A DNA stretch of 8,643 nt, from the NCBI GenBank assembly GCA_002366795.1, contig DFBX01000088.1, forward strand, positions 1-8,643, written 5' to 3'. The notes under the pieces are model-generated. The model ran no database searches. It was given only the letters and a program-made list of their open reading frames with translations, and was not told the DNA's origin. Position 1 is the first letter of the stretch. Each line of letters begins with the position of its first letter. This document shows, one piece after another, positions 6,640 through 8,643 of this stretch. Position numbers and translations under genes: made by a program. This DNA is from Rhodobacteraceae bacterium UBA3069. Its GTDB lineage: Bacteria; Pseudomonadota; Alphaproteobacteria; Rhodobacterales; Rhodobacteraceae.

Positions 6640-7049
6640 TGCGATTGGCCGTGCTTCTCCTTCTGCTTGCCAGCCCGTCAGCGGCGGACACCGTGGTCGC
6701 CGCACGCATGCTGCGCCCGCAGACGATCATCACAGAGACGGATATCATTCTCAAAAACGCGGAAATCGCAGGCGGTTACAGCTCGGCTGAAGCCGTTATC
6801 GGGCTGGAGGCACGCGTCGTCATCTACCCGGGGCGCCCTCTGCGTCGATCGGATATCGGACCCCCAGCCTTGATTGACCGGAACCAGATCGTCACGCTGA
6901 TCTATGACACCGGCGGGCTTAGCATTTCCACCGATGGTCGTGCTTTAGGCCGCGCTGGTGAGGGCGACCGCATCCGTATCATGAACCTCAACTCCCGCGC
7001 CACGGTCACCGGAACGGTTCAACCCGATGGCACTGTTCGTGTCCCGTAA
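6639..7049 (+). CDS. flgA: Flagellar P-ring assembly chaperone FlgA
   Basis: FlgA is a periplasmic chaperone needed for the P-ring protein FlgI to assemble around the rod. The 136-residue product starts with a signal peptide (MRLAVLLLLLASPSAA, likely cleavage before D17). A SAF-type domain follows (ARMLRPQTIITETDIILKNAEIAGG), then PGRPLRRSDIGPPALIDRNQIVTLIY and a beta-rich C-terminal part (GEGDRIRIMNLNSRATVTGTVQPDGTVRV) typical of FlgA. It is shorter than the roughly 220 residues of enterobacterial FlgA because the N-terminal domain is absent, as is common in alphaproteobacteria. The TGATG overlap with flgG indicates translational coupling. Its client gene flgI is not in the window. Confidence 0.92.
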   Translation: MRLAVLLLLLASPSAADTVVAARMLRPQTIITETDIILKNAEIAGGYSSAEAVIGLEARVVIYPGRPLRRSDIGPPALIDRNQIVTLIYDTGGLSISTDGRALGRAGEGDRIRIMNLNSRATVTGTVQPDGTVRVP

Positions 7050-7060
7050 CAGGAAATTCC

Positions 7061-7795
7061 ATGATTTTTAAACACGCCACTTTTTCTCTTGCACTGGTTT
7101 TGGCCCTTTCGGCTTGTGGCCGTCAGGATCATCTGGGCAAAGCGCCTTCCTTCTCGCCCCAACAGCAAAGCTCGGAACATCACGCCATGGTCAATCCCGG
7201 CCTGCCGATGATCATCGAAGAAAAGCGCCCTGTCGATCGCGCCTCTTTGTGGACGGGGCAACGTGAATCGCTCTTGGGCGACCGGCGCGCGATGAAGCGA
7301 GGGGATATTCTGACCGTAGTCATTGAAATCAACGACAAGGCAGAGATTTCAAATTCGACCTCGCGGTCTCGCTCTGGGGCGGAAAGCCTCGGAGTTCCGA
7401 ACCTTTTGGGCTTACCCCAGCGGATTGACGAGAAACTACCCGAAGGGGCATCCATGGGAAACGCGGTCGGGATCAATTCCTCCAGCCAGTCCAGTGGTGA
7501 CGGCTCTGTCAGGCGCAATGAGAAACTGACCCTGCGGGTTGCAGCCACCATTACCGAAATCCTGCCGAACGGGGTTTTGGCCATTGAAGGCTCACAAGAA
7601 GTGCGCGTGAATTTTGAACTTCGCGAACTTCTGGTCAGTGGCTATGTCCGGCCCGAGGACATCTCGCGCCAGAACGAGATCACATACGACAAGATTGCAT
7701 CGGCACGGGTTTCATACGGTGGCCGCGGTCAGATAACCGATGTTCAACAACCGCGGATCGGTCAGCAGGTGCTGGACACGGTTCTGCCTTTCTAA
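7061..7795 (+). CDS. flgH: Flagellar L-ring lipoprotein FlgH
   Basis: FlgH makes the L-ring in the outer membrane, a bushing for the rotating rod. The 244-residue product begins with a lipoprotein signal peptide ending in the lipobox LSAC, with the lipidated cysteine at C19. Family features include SLWTGQRESLLGDRRAMKRGDILTVVIEINDKAEISNSTSRSRS and a C terminus with SGYVRPEDISRQNEITYDKIASARVSYGGRGQITDVQQPRIGQQVLDTVLPF. The endings RPEDI...N.I and GGRG.I.D.Q are diagnostic. AGGA is placed before the ATG at 7061. The fliL-like gene follows after 10 nt. Confidence 0.96.
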   Translation: MIFKHATFSLALVLALSACGRQDHLGKAPSFSPQQQSSEHHAMVNPGLPMIIEEKRPVDRASLWTGQRESLLGDRRAMKRGDILTVVIEINDKAEISNSTSRSRSGAESLGVPNLLGLPQRIDEKLPEGASMGNAVGINSSSQSSGDGSVRRNEKLTLRVAATITEILPNGVLAIEGSQEVRVNFELRELLVSGYVRPEDISRQNEITYDKIASARVSYGGRGQITDVQQPRIGQQVLDTVLPF

Positions 7796-7805
7796 CGGTG
7801 TCTCA

Positions 7806-8303
7806 ATGAAAAAGCTTCTCCCCATTATTTTGGCCCTCATCGGCATCGGCGCAGGCGTCGGTGCAGGCATCATGTTACGGCCCGACCCAAGCGAGATGGC
7901 AGCCGAAAACCCCTGCGGCGACGTCAACCCGCCAGCGGAACACCAGGCCGAAGATGAGGCGGCAGAGGAAGAATCCGCCGAAAAGGACTACGTCAAATTG
8001 AACAATCAATTTGTTGTCCCCATCGTCGCAAACGAGCGCGTTGCGTCAATGATCGTCTTGACTCTCAGCCTGGAAGTTGGCCTCAATCAAAGCACACTGG
8101 TTTATGCCAAAGAGCCAAAACTGCGTGATGCCTTTCTCCAGGTGCTTTTTGACCACGCCAATATGGGGGGATTCAAAGGGTCATTCACGAACTCAAACAA
8201 TATGAACATTCTCCGCCGGAGCCTGATGGAGGTCGCAGAAAAGATAATGGGCGATACTGTCACCGACGTCTTGATCATGGATATCGTCAGGCAAGACGTA
8301 TAA
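7806..8303 (+). CDS. fliL: Flagellar basal body-associated FliL family protein
   Basis: FliL proteins are single-pass inner-membrane proteins that surround the stator and support motor torque. This 165-residue product has a short KK start, a membrane helix at about residues 4-25 (LLPIILALIGIGAGVGAGIM), and an acidic glutamate/alanine linker (AEDEAAEEESAEKD). A periplasmic domain follows (YVKLNNQFVVPIVANERVASMIVLTLSLEVG), ending in LRRSLMEVAEKIMGDTVTDVLIMDIVRQDV, the C-terminal pattern of the FliL family. The ATG at 7806 is chosen over an in-frame ATG at 7740 inside flgH, which would add 22 residues without membrane character. The ribosome binding site is weak. It is the last flagellar gene before the insertion sequences, so anything originally downstream may be uncoupled. 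Confidence 0.85.
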   Translation: MKKLLPIILALIGIGAGVGAGIMLRPDPSEMAAENPCGDVNPPAEHQAEDEAAEEESAEKDYVKLNNQFVVPIVANERVASMIVLTLSLEVGLNQSTLVYAKEPKLRDAFLQVLFDHANMGGFKGSFTNSNNMNILRRSLMEVAEKIMGDTVTDVLIMDIVRQDV

Positions 8304-8340
8304 GTTCCCGCGAACAAGGACCTGAAAAACGCGCTGCTTA
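8304..8340. other. Spacer between the fliL-like gene and the insertion sequence
   Basis: Thirty-seven bases follow the stop codon of the fliL-like gene before the TTAG at 8338-8341 that I take as the IS junction. I see no hairpin terminator here. It may be the start of the original intergenic region leading to the next flagellar gene. Confidence 0.3.
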
Positions 8341-8554
8341 GGGTCAGGACACATAGCCAGAACATGACAATGGCTGCGAGGGCGCAGGCTGAGATGAAGA
8401 CTTTCGGGCATCTGTCATAGCGGGTTGCGACACGACGCCAGTCCTTGAGGCGGGCGAATGTGTTCTCGATCATGTGGCGTTGGCGGTGGCGGACCTGATC
8501 GTGTGGGATTTCAGTTTTCCGGTTCTTGCGTGAAGGGATGCACGGCGTAATGCC
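8341..8554 (-). mobile_element. IS5-family insertion sequence remnant (3' part)
   Basis: The stretch begins at GGGTCAGGACACAT, which I read as a terminal inverted repeat next to a TTAG target (IS5-type insertion at YTAR). It holds only the C-terminal end of a transposase on the minus strand. The homologous part stops abruptly at 8554, where another element begins. The other half of the IS must lie beyond the window if the disruption is a simple insertion. The exact ends are inferred from memory of the family. Confidence 0.6.
8341..8554 (-). pseudogene. IS5-family DDE transposase, C-terminal fragment
   Basis: The minus-strand reading gives GITPCIPSRKNRKTEIPHDQ, then RHRQRHMIENTFARLKDWRRVATRYDRCPK, then FISACALAAIVMFWL. 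This is the familiar end of IS5-family (IS427-like) transposases, including the last catalytic glutamate (MIENTF) and the R-x3-E-x6-K part of their signature. The tyrosine normally three residues before that R appears as H (HRQRHMIE). The N-terminal catalytic aspartates are missing, so the fragment cannot be active. The frame does not stop after FWL and runs on through the element end into DNA antisense to the fliL-like gene, possibly because the usual stop was lost. Confidence 0.8.
8547..8554. repeat. Predicted target duplication of the second insertion
   Basis: GTAATGCC is the last eight bases of transposase homology before the foreign sequence. IS256-family elements commonly duplicate 8-9 bp, so the same octamer should reappear past the far end of the element, outside the window. 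This is a prediction; only one copy is visible. Confidence 0.3.
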
Positions 8555-8643
8555 GGGACTATCCTGAATTTTGCGCTCTGGCGTGGTAACTGCTCTGTAA
8601 GGAGACCCACATATGAGCATTGACAAAGACCTATTGGATCGAC
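8555..8643 (+). mobile_element. Left end of a second insertion sequence, probably IS256 family
   Basis: From GGGACTATCCTGAATTTTGCGC at 8555 onward the IS5 transposase homology is gone. About 58 bases later a plus-strand gene begins with a good ribosome binding site. An inverted-repeat-like end followed shortly by a transposase start is the layout of an IS left end. The family call rests on ten residues of protein and is tentative. Confidence 0.45.
8613..8643 (+). CDS. 5' end of a transposase gene (IS256-type start), running off the window
   Basis: ATG at 8613 is preceded by TAAGGAG at 8598-8604, an excellent ribosome binding site with 8 nt spacing. The visible codons give MSIDKDLLDR. Many IS256-family transposases start with a short helix containing LLD followed by LL-x-G, so this is the likely identity, given that it interrupts another IS. 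Nothing more can be said from ten codons, and any other cargo gene of a mobile element is possible. Confidence 0.45.
   Translation, partial: MSIDKDLLDR

Noticed and set aside
1..8643. CRISPR array, tRNA, rRNA or riboswitch
   Set aside because: No regularly spaced repeats, cloverleaf-type sequences or known riboswitch cores were seen on reading through the window.

Overview
The window looks like alphaproteobacterial DNA, most likely from a Rhodobacteraceae/Roseobacter-group organism. The reasons are the gene order of the flagellar block, the short SAF-type FlgA, the FliL-like protein with an acidic linker, a TTAA-N7-TTGA (CtrA-type) motif, and moderately GC-rich codon use. All identifications come from reading motifs; no database search was run.

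Layout. (1) Positions 30-824, minus strand: a broken gene whose 5' part reads as the C-terminal core of a phage MuF/SPP1-gp7-type head morphogenesis domain (HPGEAHNCRCYAEP). The same frame then continues through an in-frame TAG into an alanine-rich region of about 200 residues. It looks like prophage debris, and its upstream break coincides with a long inverted repeat at 816-862. (2) Positions 862-1144: no recognisable gene. (3) Positions 1145-1735, plus strand: an unrecognised single-pass membrane or periplasmic protein of AT-richer composition. (4) Positions 1736-2206: about 470 bases with no gene I can support.

(5) Positions 2207-8303 hold the main content, a flagellar basal-body locus. 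fliI (export ATPase) is on the minus strand. Divergent from it is a tightly packed plus-strand operon: flgB, flgC, fliE, fliQ, flgF, flgG, flgA, flgH and a fliL-like gene. Gaps are 1-18 nt, with a 1-nt overlap at flgG/flgA. The products build a substructure in a sensible order: rod (FlgB, FlgC, FlgF, FlgG), the MS-ring/rod adaptor (FliE), the export gate (FliQ), its energising ATPase (FliI), the P-ring chaperone (FlgA), the L-ring (FlgH) and a stator-associated protein (FliL). The P-ring gene flgI and the other export-gate genes are not in the window. The 84-bp divergent intergenic region carries the CtrA-like motif.

(6) Positions 8341-8643: nested insertion sequences directly after the fliL-like gene. 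The C-terminal remnant of an IS5-family transposase (minus strand) is cut at about 8554 by another element, probably IS256-family, whose transposase starts at 8613 and runs off the window.

I do not see a clear novel multi-gene system. The points most worth a second look are the interrupted MuF-type gene with its boundary inverted repeat, the nested IS pair at the end of the flagellar operon, the unrecognised membrane protein with a hairpin over its ribosome binding site, and the CtrA-like site between fliI and flgB.
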